Part shown: in pieces, positions 37,696 through 49,998 of the stretch
Position numbering within the stretch: the first letter of the stretch is position 1
Layout: every line of letters begins with the position of its first letter
Notes under the pieces: model-generated
Database searches by the model: none
What the model was told of the DNA's origin: nothing
The model's input: the letters and a program-made list of their open reading frames with translations, nothing else
Made by a program: the position numbers and the translations under genes
NCBI GenBank assembly: GCA_021613535.1
Contig: CP075492.1
Coordinates: 9,610,001 to 9,674,000, forward strand
DNA: 64,000 nucleotides
Reading direction: 5' to 3'
Origin: Adineta vaga
Taxonomy: Eukaryota; Rotifera

Positions 37696-38751
37696 ATGGG
37701 ACGGGTTATATTTCTATTCCTTACTGTTGTTTTTACTTCATCAACTTTTAATGCCTTTCTTTTTGACAAAGAAGGCCTATTTCTTGTTCCATCAGTTGCC
37801 TTTCGAGATCGCTCTTCCTCATCTCAATGGACTTTATATAATCAAGGATGGTATTACGAAGAAAATCCTGTTAAAGCTTTATTGATGGAAAAATCTCTTG
37901 AAATCATTGTTCGAAAAGATTTAGATAGAAATCGAGTGAAAATGTTTACTGCTGAAGGTAAGGAAAAGAAAAATCTTTGTATTGATGGTCTTACACGATC
38001 AATGTGTACGACAACTGATAATGAAGGTCGTATTAAAAATCCATTTACAATGACAAATCAAGAAATCGATCTACTTCGTCAACCAGGTGGTAATGGTGGT
38101 AAAATTGTTTTTCAAGCATCAGTTCCAAAGAAAAGTATCAAAACAACCGGTGAAGTTTATCTCTGTGATGATAATGGTATAACTTTTATCAGTGATATTG
38201 ATGATACAATTAAAATCACTGAAGTAACATCATCAACTCAAACATTGATAAATACATTTAGTGGTAGTTTTAAAGCTGTTCCCGGAATGGCAGAAATCTA
38301 TCGACATTGGGCAAATCAATACAATGCAACATTCGCATATTTAACAGCATCACCCGATCAATTATATCCATTTTTACGTGAATTTTTTGATCGAGAACAA
38401 TTTCCATCAGGTTCAGCTCATATGAGACATTTTACATGGTTTGATGTGAATTTTATCTCATTTTTCATGTCAGCAAATTATATTAAGAAGAAAACTGAAA
38501 CATTAGAAATGTTTTTACAAAATACAAACAATCGTCAATTTGTTTTACTTGGTGATATCTTTCAAAAAGATTCCGATATTTATGCAAGTATCTATGCACA
38601 ATATCCAAATCGAATTGCAAAAATTTTCATTCGAAAATATGCTCATGATACTGATGGACAACAAAGATTAGAAACAGTATTCAAAGATATTCCACGTGAG
38701 AAATGGGCAACATTCGAAACAGGTGCTGATCTTCCACGAAGTATATTTTAA
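37696..38751 (+). CDS. Secreted APP1-type (DUF2183) phosphatase domain protein, intronless
   Basis: Uninterrupted 351-codon frame. Residues 1-20 form a signal peptide (IFLFLTVVFTSSTFNAF). The catalytic core resembles the APP1 phosphatidate phosphatase domain of yeast and of bacterial DUF2183 proteins. FISDIDDTIKITEV gives the DxDxT nucleophile motif at D167, D169 and T171. AYLTASPDQLYP (about 214-225) matches the second motif, and LLGDIFQKDSDIY the acidic motif. Family members dephosphorylate phosphatidic acid or related lipids; activity and export here are inferred. It is the only multi-hundred-codon gene in the window with no intron. That fits retroposition or horizontal acquisition, although its codon use looks like its neighbours'. 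An AATAAA sits 5 nt after the stop. Confidence 0.88.
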   Translation: MGRVIFLFLTVVFTSSTFNAFLFDKEGLFLVPSVAFRDRSSSSQWTLYNQGWYYEENPVKALLMEKSLEIIVRKDLDRNRVKMFTAEGKEKKNLCIDGLTRSMCTTTDNEGRIKNPFTMTNQEIDLLRQPGGNGGKIVFQASVPKKSIKTTGEVYLCDDNGITFISDIDDTIKITEVTSSTQTLINTFSGSFKAVPGMAEIYRHWANQYNATFAYLTASPDQLYPFLREFFDREQFPSGSAHMRHFTWFDVNFISFFMSANYIKKKTETLEMFLQNTNNRQFVLLGDIFQKDSDIYASIYAQYPNRIAKIFIRKYAHDTDGQQRLETVFKDIPREKWATFETGADLPRSIF

Positions 38752-38755
38752 TTGA

Positions 38756-38761
38756 AATAAA
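38756..38761 (+). terminator. Poly(A) signal AATAAA directly after the APP1-type stop
   Basis: This hexamer begins five bases past the TAA stop (38749-38751). If used, it implies a 3' UTR of only about 20-30 nt. Confidence 0.55.
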
Positions 38762-39774
38762 ATATTTTATCTTATGACATATCTCACTTCTTTTTTGACC
38801 TTGATAAACAAAATATCGATCTAGTATCCAGATAATGACGATCAAAAGATGTTCAGAAATATTTCATAGTTATGCGGTGAGGCAGCCATTCTAATCGTCG
38901 ATGTATATATCGCCGCGAAAATATTTTGCTAAAAACAAGATTTGCTTCATTAACTGACTGACGAGATGGCAACGTCATTTGATTCGCAAGTTATTATGTT
39001 GTCTATGCTACAGTAATGATCAAACCAGTACCCTTGACGTCATACCACTAATCAATTTGTGCCTTGTCAAATGATTATTGATCGAACTCGTTGCCTATCG
39101 AATCTATTTTTTTCTAATGTGGCATATAATAGGCGAAAGATTGATAATCGAACTTCGCAATATGAGTTTCCAATCATGCGAATAAACAAATGTAAATACA
39201 CCCACTCACTATGAAAATTGATATTCGAGATTAAAAATTGCACTACTATTCTCAAAGCAAGCCTTTCAAAATCGCTTAGGAATTGGTTATTTTTCTTTCT
39301 GCTTCCACATCGATTGATGTAATGAAATTGAATAAGATCAATAGAAAAAAATCCTTCCTTCTTTTTTATCCAAGTGTCGGTTCTATACAATGCAAGAAAA
39401 AAAAATGCCCTAACAAAGAAAAAAGAAAGAAGAAGACAAAGAAAAAGACGACAACGAACATCATATATGTATATATGTATATATAGATATGTACAATAGT
39501 CATTCGAAAACTGGTAGATATAATTCTGTATATGTATATATGTATGTATGTATAAAGAAAATTACAAAAAGAGAATGAGTAGTTTTTGGTGAGAGCGAAA
39601 GAAACGAAAAAACGCTGAAAATAATATTGACGAATGACCAGACATCTATTTCTTGATAAAAGTTTTCTTATTTTTTAGTAAATATATATATATATATATA
39701 TATGTATGGAGACAAAAGAGAATAAATATAAAACACACAGGCATCCTGTACAATACACTAGATGAATGACTAAA
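38762..39774. other. Convergent intergenic region, APP1-type gene / WIPI
   Basis: About 1 kb with AT microsatellites (39685-39703, and GTAT-rich repeats near 39466-39552) and a perfect TGACGTCA at 39035-39042. It probably holds the WIPI 3' UTR. Open frames here are short and low in complexity. Confidence 0.45.
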
Positions 39775-41713
39775 CTAATCATAAACACCTTGTGGAGGAG
39801 ATGGTAATCGAGGAAAATTCTGTTCATCAATGGAAATATTTGATGATTGATGAACAAGATTTTTGCCTGATGTTGGACTTGTTGGTGGTGGTGTTGATGA
39901 TAATGGAATAGAAGCATTATCAGCTGGGATTAAATTACCTGAATAAAGTCTTGTAGAACCACCATCTAAATATCAAATTCAATGGATTATAGAGAAACAG
40001 AAATTGATTTCATTTGTTATTACCAATCGAATTTCGTCCTTCATTTGTTGTTACCATTGTTTGTTGAGTAGTTGAATTTGGAGACATACTAAATAAAAGA
40101 TATTGACTGATTTGTTTACATTCACCACCGTCGATTGTGTTCACTTCATAAACACAAACGACACCATCGTAACCGGCAACAAATAATTTCAATGTTTTAT
40201 TTAATCTTCAAAAAAAAATCAAATTATTTATCATGAAATAGAAATAGAACAACTTTTACATACACATTCATAGCGATCGTTGTTTTCATGCCGGGTGATT
40301 GTAGATGTACACATGCAAACGATCGATCTTGTGTTAGAACTTCAGATGTTTGTTTAGGTAAATAATGTGCTACATCACTTAATTTACGACCGAAATAACC
40401 CATCCATGTAGCTTCTTCAGGTGCTCTGACGGAGAAATCAATGATTAACTAAGCTATGTAATAGAACAAAGGATCAATTACTTTTCTTTTGGATTAGCTA
40501 AACGAAATATATGGATAGTTTCCGTGTTGCTTGATGCTGCTAAAAACATTGCATCGGGACTAAATGCTAACGAATATATAGTTGCAACCCTAAAAATAGA
40601 AAACAGAAAAAAATCAGTTAAATATTGAATCTCCATTCAACTAACTAAAGAGTTTGTTGATTGAAATAAATATATACATACCGTCGAACTCCTCGACGAA
40701 ATTCAAAAAGTCGTGTACCATCAATAGCGCTATGAACACGAATTACGGTTCCCTTAATAAAATATATGAATATAAATACAAGTATTCTTAAAATTAATAA
40801 ACATACTTTATTTGATGCTGTCGCTAATTTTGTTCCACTCATATCAAAAGCCATTGCAGCAAGTGGACTTTCATGTGCACTTATCATAATACCTGGTCTC
40901 TAAATAATCGAAAACAAAATCGATATTTGAAAAGATCTACTTTCACATACTAGATTTAATGTATCAAAAACTTGTATTTCACCAGTGATCGAACTTCCCG
41001 GATATGCTAAATAGGAATTGTCACTATTTGATGACAAGGCACAGAGACCGTCACGATTCGATGGTACATCTCGAATCGTATGTAAAACTTTCATATCGCG
41101 CATATTATGAATATAAATGCTTTCTTCCAAACAGACAATAAGTCGCTAGAATACAAATGTAGACATTTATTTTCGAATTCATGAAAAGAAAATTGATTTT
41201 AGCTTACCAATCGATTGAGTTTAACAGCAAGAATTGTATTGGCAAATGAATAGGAACATATTTCAGTTCCTTTCTTAAAATGACAAACTTTTAGTTTACG
41301 TGGTGCTTGATTACTGACAAGTGCTGTTAATGAACTTGAAAATAAACGTTCAATTATACAGACATCATCATAAGCTAGAAAAATAAAAGCAGTTAATTAA
41401 ATCAATAATATCCCGTTATCTACTATCTACTTACCACAATCGTAAATTTCATCGATTTTATTATCTTGACTTATCGTGAATAATGCATAGGTCTTGCGTG
41501 TACCCATTGCTAATGATCTAATAGAATATCGAGGAAATGATTTGATGATGCTAATTTTTAAAGACAACAAAGAACTTACGTGCAATCTTGATTAAATGTT
41601 AAAGTAAGCACCTTATATTGCGAAAGCACATTGTTATCTGTTGAGCCATCAGTGCTGCTTCCAGCAACTCCACCAATCGCTCCACTACTAGGTCGATTAG
41701 TAAGTGCACTCAT
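39775..41713 (-). CDS. WIPI2: WIPI / ATG18-type beta-propeller, autophagy PI3P effector
   Basis: Seven-bladed WD40 PROPPIN that binds PI3P and PI(3,5)P2 on autophagosome precursors. The minus-strand start [15 protein letters not shown] is at 41713 and the stop TAG at 39775-39777. About nine exons are separated by introns of 50-60 nt. Visible blades include [14 protein letters not shown], the stretch [10 protein letters not shown]-like to [31 protein letters not shown], and [32 protein letters not shown] contains the FRRG phosphoinositide-binding motif that defines the family. A Pro/Ser-rich tail follows the propeller ([22 protein letters not shown]). FRRG and length fit the ATG18/WIPI1/2 branch; the choice between WIPI1 and WIPI2 is uncertain. 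It lies 258 bp downstream of NPL4 on the same strand. Confidence 0.92.
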
Positions 41714-41879
41714 AGTTTTTCTCAATATTATCGTTCAATTAGAAATCAAATTTCAGTAAAACATAACAAAATCTGGAATAAAAAACAACAACAAATTAGA
41801 ATTCAAATTTCTGGGTTTTTTTCGTTTTTATCTAGATTGACATTTTTTATTCTGCTGGCTTCAATATGTATGAGAGAGT

Positions 41880-41925
<46 letters not shown>

Positions 41926-41971
41926 AATAAACATGAAAGGAAATTTCTATAAGGGAATAACGATTATTAGA
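41714..41971 (-). promoter_or_regulatory. Short NPL4-WIPI intercistronic region with poly(A) signal and splice acceptor
   Basis: Reading on the minus strand after the NPL4 stop come a 34-nt CT tract (41920-41887), an AATAAA (41851-41846), and then a strong polypyrimidine tract and acceptor (TTTTTTATTCCAG, AG at 41774-41773). A 59-nt leader then reaches the WIPI ATG. The acceptor has no obvious matching donor in this short gap. A 5' UTR intron or a trans-splice acceptor are both possible. Confidence 0.5.
41887..41920. repeat. (AG)17 microsatellite
   Basis: 34 nt of perfect AG repeat on the plus strand in the gap between NPL4 and WIPI. Confidence 0.95.
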
Positions 41972-44636
41972 CTAAGAACCCTTTTCACATGAACATATAT
42001 CACATGTTCGAGAAGAACCAGGATTAATATAAGTACATCGTGGACAATTCCATTCGGATAATGATGAAACTAAATCAGTTTGATCTTCATATTCCATAAA
42101 AGATGGTCGACTCCCTAATGATGGTGAACCTGGAGCTGAAGAACAAAAAAAGCATAATTGAAAATTCCATTCACTCTATATATATATATATACTTTGTGT
42201 TTGAAGAACTTGAACTATTGTTTGCCAGTCAGAACCTTCCATCCATGTTTCAACACCATTAAGATCATTCGTACGTAAAGAGTCAAGTAGGGGATCCAAT
42301 TGATCCTATACATTTATTATTAAAATATTATTTTAAGAATTTTTTTCATCATACCATTGAAAATGAAATGATGTCATTAACAGCTAAATATCTTAATAGA
42401 TGAATATCAGCTAAAATATCTGTTGCTTTATATTGACTTGCACTCGATGTTGTTACACCTGCAGCACCAGTTTTTGAGAATTGTTTTAAATATGATGCTA
42501 ATGCATTCATATCCTATTCAAAACAAAAAGATATTCTTTATCATTCGAAACAAAGAACAAGAAGTTTTTTTTGATCGATTTACTTGTAATTCTCCAATTT
42601 GCATTCGATTTTCTACACAAAATGGTGTTTTTACTGATGTACAATCATCATTAAATGTTGATTGTATTTGAGCATCAGCTGAAGGAAAACCTGTTGGAAC
42701 ATCAATGATCAAATATTCAAGTGGTAATGGACGGGCCGTTTTCATTATTTCATTATTATACGAATCTTTTTCCTTTAACGAAAGAAGCAAAATGAATGAA
42801 AATAATTCGAAGAAATTTTATTTCATTCTCACTTTATAAAATACGTCAGGAACATATTGTTCAGAACTTGTTTCTTTAATAAAACCCAATTCGGGAGCGT
42901 CATAAGTCGGTAATAAAATTTTTGATTTCACTAAAGCCATGCATTGATTTGAAACTTGATAACCTTCGAAATGAATTTGACCTGATGCATCACCGGTAAC
43001 AACAACAGTAACAAATTTGGAACCAAAGTAACCATCAGGTGAATATTTGCATACATTTGGATGATTGTTTTGAAGCCATGCTGCCATTATACATTCTTGG
43101 GCACTTAAAAAGTATGAATTCTATGATAAAATAACAGAAATGAACAAGAGTTTAATAGAAATTTTAAAATTCTGTTGTTTTTGTTACTACATACAACATT
43201 CCCACGATGATGAAGAACAGGACCACCACCAGATTTTGTTTCATCTGGAACAAGATCGGTGAAAATCCATCCAATTCGACGAATATTTAAACGACGAGCA
43301 ATATCATCGATCAATGCTTCATGTGGATCGGGAAGATTTAATTTCACACTATCTCTCGATGTTTCCTAGAAAAAGTAAAACAAATCATTCAAATAGATTT
43401 AATCAAATATTTTCTAAGGATTACAAACTTGTGGTGGTTCATAAATAGCGGAAACAACAGCACGAACACCGAGTGGTACACCATCATAGACTTCATAACG
43501 ACCATATAGAAAACCAATACGTTGATGACCTGATGATCGCCAATAATTTAAAAATCGATTGACCATATTTCCATTCTCAAACATAATATTGTCTACATGA
43601 CGATATGGCTAGAAATAATAATAAATTATTATAAAAACGATAGTTTGGTCTTTTTCTCTTACTTGTCGCATTAATGTAAGTGGATTTGGTTGACATTTTG
43701 TACAAACACCTTTTGGCCAAGGTGCATGACCAGTTGAACATTTCTCTTTTATCGAACAACTGATATTTTCTAAACTGGCAAATGTGTTTCTACAAAAATA
43801 CAATAGATAAAATACAGAGAAAAACAAACAATGTAATTTACCTATCACCATGTGATGAACTTTGTAATTTTCTAATATATGCTCGGAATGACATATGTTT
43901 GATAGGTGGATTTCGATTTTTTAAAAATTCTTCATCATACGGTTCAATTGGTATACAATGAATACATTTTCCATGAATATTATGATGACATCTAGATGAA
44001 ACAAACAAAGTTTTTTTTTTTCTTTAAATATTATCTTGAATGTTTTCATACAATTGTGGATCTCGCTGTCTTGGTACTCTTCCATCTATTTTATCTAATT
44101 GTACATCAACATCATCTTCTTTTATATCGGTATTGATATTTAATTTTCTCATATTATTCGATTGAAATGATCCAATTTTTGGTGAAGCAAAACTAGTTCC
44201 ATTTACTGGTGTATCCGATTTGAAATCTAGTTGTACATGCGGTGATGAATTCGTTTCAGTTGGAAATAAATTTTCTTGTTCAGCAACTAAATAGATCATA
44301 TCACCATGTTTAAAAGTGATCTTCGTTGGTGTTCGAGGTATTGGTGATTGTTTATTTTTTTCCTTATATAATGTAAATCCATCGACGGATGGTAATGAAA
44401 ATGAATTCGCAACCTTAGGAAAAAAAATATATAAAATAATCCCTTTCTGTTTTTCTGTCGAATAATTTTGTTTTACTTTTTCATAAATTTGTTTGTGTGT
44501 ATCTCGAGCAGAGCAATCAACTCGTTTAGTACCTTCAGATGATTGAATACGAATAACCTGTTAAGAAAAGAAATTAATTAGGAAAAACAACAATCAATTT
44601 CTGAAGAAATTTCTATCTTACAAATGGGTTTGACAT
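41972..44636 (-). CDS. NPLOC4: NPL4 homologue, p97/VCP ubiquitin cofactor
   Basis: With UFD1, NPL4 recruits ubiquitylated substrates to the p97/VCP unfoldase in ERAD. ATG 44636 begins [14 protein letters not shown], the ubiquitin-like N-terminal domain ([16 protein letters not shown]). The zinc-finger NPL4 domain follows ([50 protein letters not shown]). The MPN-like NPL4 core is visible as [32 protein letters not shown] and [18 protein letters not shown]. The C-terminus has an NZF zinc finger ([20 protein letters not shown]) before the stop at 41972. About 11 exons with short introns give roughly 600 residues, the normal family length. Presence of the NZF matches animal rather than yeast NPL4. 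It is transcribed just upstream of WIPI. Confidence 0.96.
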
Positions 44637-45420
44637 TTGAATTAAACTAAAAAAGAACTTATCTAAAGTTACAAGTATTACGTCTGAAATGATCTAGAAG
44701 GTAAAGAATAAACGACAGAATGAATCTATATATTATTGTTGTTGAGAGAGAGAGAGAGAGAAAAGCGTGTGACAGAAACACATACACATTGGCTAAGTCA
44801 GCTGATTGAATTGAAATAAAACATTTTATCGAATTTTTTTTCTCTTTTAATTCAATCAAATAAACAGATAAAAATATTTTTGAATTTTTCTTGAAAAATT
44901 TCCTTTTCGATTCATTCACCGGAGAGGTCATAAACATGAATCTGATTGGTCAAAAAACAAATAGCATATATTTATCATACACAAAGAACCACGTATCATT
45001 GTTAATATTACGTTTTTCATATGAAATATTAAATATTATTCATGTATACTCGTGATCGTGACTAAAGTAAAATTGTCGAGAGTATTCTTCAATGAAATGA
45101 TGTTATTCGGGAGTATTATGATGGAAATTTTTTATTCTCAATAAGCAAATAGTTGCACAATAGTTTGAAAAGAAAAACGTAACGTAGGTCAAACAGTTGA
45201 AAAATATTGATTTGACATTATAGTTAATGACTATTTTTTCTTCGTAAAACTGCTGATTGTGTATTATTGTAACTTTCCCATATATACATTTTCATCTTAA
45301 TTCGTCGTTGTATTATTTATTGAATATCTATTACCATAGATAGTGCAAGCACGTGATCAAATATTCATTTGTACTACTTGTAATTGAAAAACGTTCCGAA
45401 GAAATTATTTGATCTGTTTC
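44637..45420. other. Intergenic region upstream of NPL4
   Basis: AT-rich region with a short GA run (44743-44761). It presumably holds the NPL4 promoter. I see no gene. Confidence 0.45.
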
Positions 45421-46320
45421 TTAAATAAACTCGTTTGAAGGGCTTTTGATCAAATCGTTGATACTTAACTGTATATCATGATAAACGAATGTATAGTAAA
45501 AGATTGAACTAGACAGAATCATCAAAGAAGCAGCAAGGAAATTAATACTTGGTTCTGAAATAACAGAAGCCATTACCAAATAGATTGAAATCAGAACAAC
45601 GAATTCACCAGAATAAAAAACCAAACCAAGATTCAATGGCTTCTCAGTAATACAATACAGTTTCTTTTTTATATTCACAAATGATCTTCACCAACAAGCA
45701 TATCCTAAAGTCGAGACCTGTATTATCTGATTCATTTTTTTTTCGCAAAAAAAGGAAAAAGAACCTTGTACGAGTCGTACAAATCCAATTAAGGCGACAG
45801 TTATTATCGTTACTACCTTACAAATGACAAATATAATATGTATTCGACTAGTCAGAAATGCACTGATGGGATTAATATTGATAAGTATCACTTGAAAAGA
45901 CCCATATATATCTACTCAAAAGAGTTACAATAAACAGACAAATTGCAAAAATAGCAGTTATTTAGACAAGTTCTTGGGACAAGTCACAATCTGAATAAGT
46001 CGAATATGAAAAAAAAACCGACTACATTCAAAGAGATTTTCAATTGATCCATTCTAGTATTGCAGAGTAAATATTGCGATATTTTCTGATTATAAAGTCA
46101 GTGCACTTACACACAGTTATGACAATATTAAAAAGAGTTTCAAACATATGACAATTTTGACGCCATTTCTTGATGTAGCTTCTCCAATTTCTATACATTA
46201 TATAGTGCTCCTAGAAATGTCAGATCAATATATTTATGAGTTTATCAAGGATAATACCAAAGATGAAGGAAACACTGGAAAACAAATCTAAATGACAGTG
46301 AAGCGCTATTTCTTCAGTCG
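45421..46320 (-). pseudogene. Decayed SLC7-type (LAT/b0,+AT-like) amino-acid transporter
   Basis: Minus-strand fragments in changing frames follow the order of SLC7 light-chain transporters. IEIGEATSRNGVKIVICLKL (about 46196-46130) parallels the AELG-T-IPKSGG-Y segment. SDCDLSQELV, a stop codon, then ITAIFAICLFIV (about 45993-45920) follow. Then FLTSRIHIIFVICKVVTI with ALIGFVRLVQG (45870-45760) parallels the TM5 region. LNLGLVFYSG (about 45640) is fused directly to LISIYLVMASVISEPSINFL and SIFYYTFVYHD, the C-terminal TM12 part. In-frame stops, frameshifts and loss of about 200 central residues show it is non-functional. No normal intron explains the gaps. Confidence 0.7.
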
Positions 46321-46991
46321 ATAGTGCTTTGTTTATTCAATCGAATTTATTTATCATTTCACTTGTAAAAAAACCTTTCAGCGTAATTCCTAACGGAATT
46401 AAAAGTATGAAACAGGCTTATGCTGAACACCTTATAAATCCGATATCTGTTACGATTTCTGATAAAAGACTACCGAAGCCTTCGACACACGATTCAACGT
46501 TGTTTTCCTTCGGCACAGTTGACTTGTGATCTTCTGCTAATATGTATCTCTTACTGTCTGTGATGCTACTTTGACCATTCTGTCACGGTCTCTTCTGTCA
46601 CCGTCTGTGATACTATTTTTTACCTTTCTCTGTCACGATCTGTGGGGAGGGAGGATGGATGCAAATTTCTGCCTTTAAACACTTCAACGCTCTCTTTCAG
46701 ATCGTGTTTCACAATTCCATTGAGGTTGCAGGTAAATTACTTTTTTCGACAATGAATCACATCAGTATCGACTAAATTGAAAAATACTGTTCAACAAAAG
46801 AGAATTGGATCAGCTTTGTTCATGATCAGTACAAGATGATATTTGAAAAAAACGTTTATTGTATTCATCTCATACAAAACAAAAAGCACTGGGAATCTTT
46901 TGGTGTTCTGAAGAAGACAAAAGATGAAGCTGATCTATCTAAGTAACTTAGAACTATTCGTTATGGAAATTGTAGAATCGATGGATGATTT
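46321..46991. other. Intergenic region with small TCTGTCAC-type repeats
   Basis: It includes three imperfect copies of a TCTGTCACGGTCT-like unit at about 46578-46650. The 66-codon frame at 46329-46529 looks fortuitous. It probably contains the ADSS 3' UTR. Confidence 0.45.
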
Positions 46992-48951
46992 TTAGAAAAC
47001 ACGTATCATAGCCATACGATCTTTACCAACACCAATCCATTTTACTATAAAAAGAAACATGTATAAGAAGAAAAGCACGATAATGAAGTACGAACCTGGA
47101 ACACCGAGAAATTGTTCGATAAACTGAACATAGAGACGTGCATTATGCGGAAGAGAATTGAATGTACGACATTCCGATGTTGAACGTCCACGCCAACCGG
47201 GAAATGTTACATATTCAACCTCGATCATGCATTGTATCAACGGATGCTAAAGAAATGAAATTGAATGGAAAAAATATTTGAAATAACATTTATTATCCAA
47301 CCTGGAAAACTTGGTAATTCAACACCATTTCGTTTATATGTTGTAGCAATTTTAATTTCCGCTAATTCATCGAGTGTATCAAGTTTGGTCAAACATAATG
47401 CAGTAAAACCATTTATCATAGTTGTATATTGTAATAAAACAAGATCAAGCCAACCACAACGACGTTTTCGACCAGTAGTTACACCCCATTCACGACCACG
47501 TGTTTGTAAATGTTCACCGATTTCCTAAACACATACGAACTTATCGATAAAATTTCAATCATTAACTTTCGACATACATTTTTCAGTTCAGTAGGAAAAA
47601 CGCCATCACCAACACGCGTTGTGTATGCTTTGACAACACCATATATGTCACCTATATACTTAGGTGCAAGACCAAGGCCAGTACATACGCCACCGACACT
47701 ACAATTCGATGATGTAACATATGGATAAGTACCTAAAGCAAGATATTTCAGTCTTAAATCTTTCTTTTTCTATATTTAGTTGATAATCGTACCGAAATCA
47801 ATATCAAGCATTGTTGCATTCGCACCTTCCACAAGAATCTTTTTCGAACCATCAAGAATAGCTTGATTTAAAAAAGCAACTGTATCAATTATCATTGGAC
47901 GAAAATATTCTGCCAAGCCTTTAAATTGTTCAATAGTTTTTTCAATATCGATGTCCAAATCGGGAAATGTTAATTTATAATAATTATAAAGCTTTCGCAA
48001 TCTATTATATACAAATCAATGAATATACATCTATTTTTCAAATGAATGATTACTAACTTGTCAGTAAAAATTGAGAAATCACCTACTAAATCAACTGCAC
48101 GAATTCCATTTCGTGTTGCCTAAAAAGACTCTTTTATTCGATGAATTGAATTAGAGGATCAACTTTTACTTTGGATGAATATGTTGGACCAATACCCTTT
48201 TTCGTGGTACCAAGACTATAATCAGTGATGAAAATATGAATTGCACCTAATCAAAGAATTGATTATGCAAACGTACCTACTACTTCCACGTCCACGTTCA
48301 ATTAAACCGTCACTTTGTTTGTGAAAATCAAACACTAAAATTCGTAAAGTTATCTTCATTTTTCAATAAAAATATTTCTTTCTCTACCAAGGTGTGCTCG
48401 ATCAGAGATCAATAGACGTTCTGACCAATTGGTGACACCACGTTTTTCATTTTTTTCTATTTCTTCAACTAATTCTGGCAAATTAACGACACAACCATTA
48501 CCTAAAAATCAATTAATTCCTCATTCATTGAATACCGTTACAATCTTCTCATATCGAATTAGTTACCAATGATATTCACACAATTCTGAAGATGAAAACC
48601 TGATGGAAGCATATGAAAATCATATTCAACACCTTCAACAACTACACTATGTCCGGCATTATTTCCTCCCTAGAAACATAATCATTGAAAATGAATTCTT
48701 CGAATAAACTGCAGATAACAATTTACTTGACAACGACAAACAACATCAGCTTCAGATGCTAATAGATCAACTAATTTGCCTTTTCCCTAGAATAATAAAA
48801 TTTCATACTATAAATTATAGATATTCTTTCGTCATCGACTTACTTCATCACCCCACTGTGCACCAAGAACGATAGACACCATTGATGGACTAGGAAACGG
48901 ATGGATAGTTGCACTACTCCGGCGAGTACATGTTGTAGGACGAGATGCCAT
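46992..48951 (-). CDS. ADSS2: Adenylosuccinate synthetase
   Basis: Condenses IMP and aspartate with GTP to adenylosuccinate, the first committed step of AMP synthesis, in the cytosol. ATG 48951 begins [13 protein letters not shown]. Next comes the P-loop and catalytic start [18 protein letters not shown], with the catalytic Asp and the QWGDEGKGK signature intact. [12 protein letters not shown], the switch segment [39 protein letters not shown] and [20 protein letters not shown] follow. The end is [25 protein letters not shown] and [17 protein letters not shown]. About 11 exons with introns of 50-70 nt give a normal-length protein of roughly 440-450 residues. The gene is divergent from PEX14, about 1 kb away. 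Confidence 0.97.
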
Positions 48952-49998
48952 GCTGCTACTTTTTAAATCTATAGTATCGAAAAACGAATAAATACTTAGA
49001 TAAATGTAATGCAGTAAAACTGATTTGTATAATAAGAAGAGAAAATTTTATAGAAAGAAAAAGAAAAATGATGATAAATACCTCGATGATGAAGAAAAAA
49101 GTCTCTATTACATATTTTTATGATTGTTATAACCAGGGTTTTTGCTGACAGGAATATGCAAAACTATACTGGATATAGAAGAGAAAAATCAGCGTCATAA
49201 TATAATCATCCATACTGTTCCATGCAAACGTGATAAAACATTTTATAACCTAGAAATGCTGTATATATATATATATGTATGTATTCGATTCGAATAGACC
49301 CTTGTACGAAGATATGTAGCTGTACATGAAAATATGTAATATGAGTCACATCCTGTTGATAAAATGACGATATACTAAAAATATACTGACGTAGTAATGA
49401 TTTTTATTTATTTTGAACACGAATGAATAATTATGACATATATATTAATGTATACTATTGATAGAGTCGACCTCTGTGAACTTTCTATTGAAGAAATTGA
49501 AGTCGAATAGAAAAACAAATGACTCATATGAATAGTGCTTATCTTCACTTTTACCTACTGCTCTGCTCTTCTTCTGCTTTTTCCATGGTCCTATTCTCAT
49601 CTAAAGAAGATGATATTATGATATAAACTAAAGATTATCTATAAGAATCGAAAGGGAAAATAGGGTTTAATCAAGTCACAAATTAATAATAGAAGCATAC
49701 TACTTCTATAACCTTTTAATTATTGGTTTGAAACTACGGACACTAACTCAACATGTTTATCATATGTGATATGAGTTCGTGTTGCTTCGAATATGTTGAC
49801 AAAAATGGTGAACAAATAAGATTATTTGAAAACTTGTACTGAAACAATCTGTACATTCCATCAGGATTTAATTCAAGAACTTGATAAAATTTAGACATTT
49901 ACAAAGTTATTGAGAATATTGATACGAAGATTATCGATTTTGGATAGATTCTGTAGAGTAAATATGAAATGACGAATTTATATTTAGTTTTAGATAAT
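48952..49998. promoter_or_regulatory. Divergent intergenic region, ADSS / PEX14
   Basis: 1,047 bp of AT-rich DNA between two divergent start codons, with a short AT run near 49261. I see nothing coding; both promoters should lie here. Confidence 0.45.

Noticed and set aside
46329-46529. 66-codon plus-strand ORF next to the SLC7 relic
   Set aside because: No similarity to the transporter or to anything I know; likely chance.
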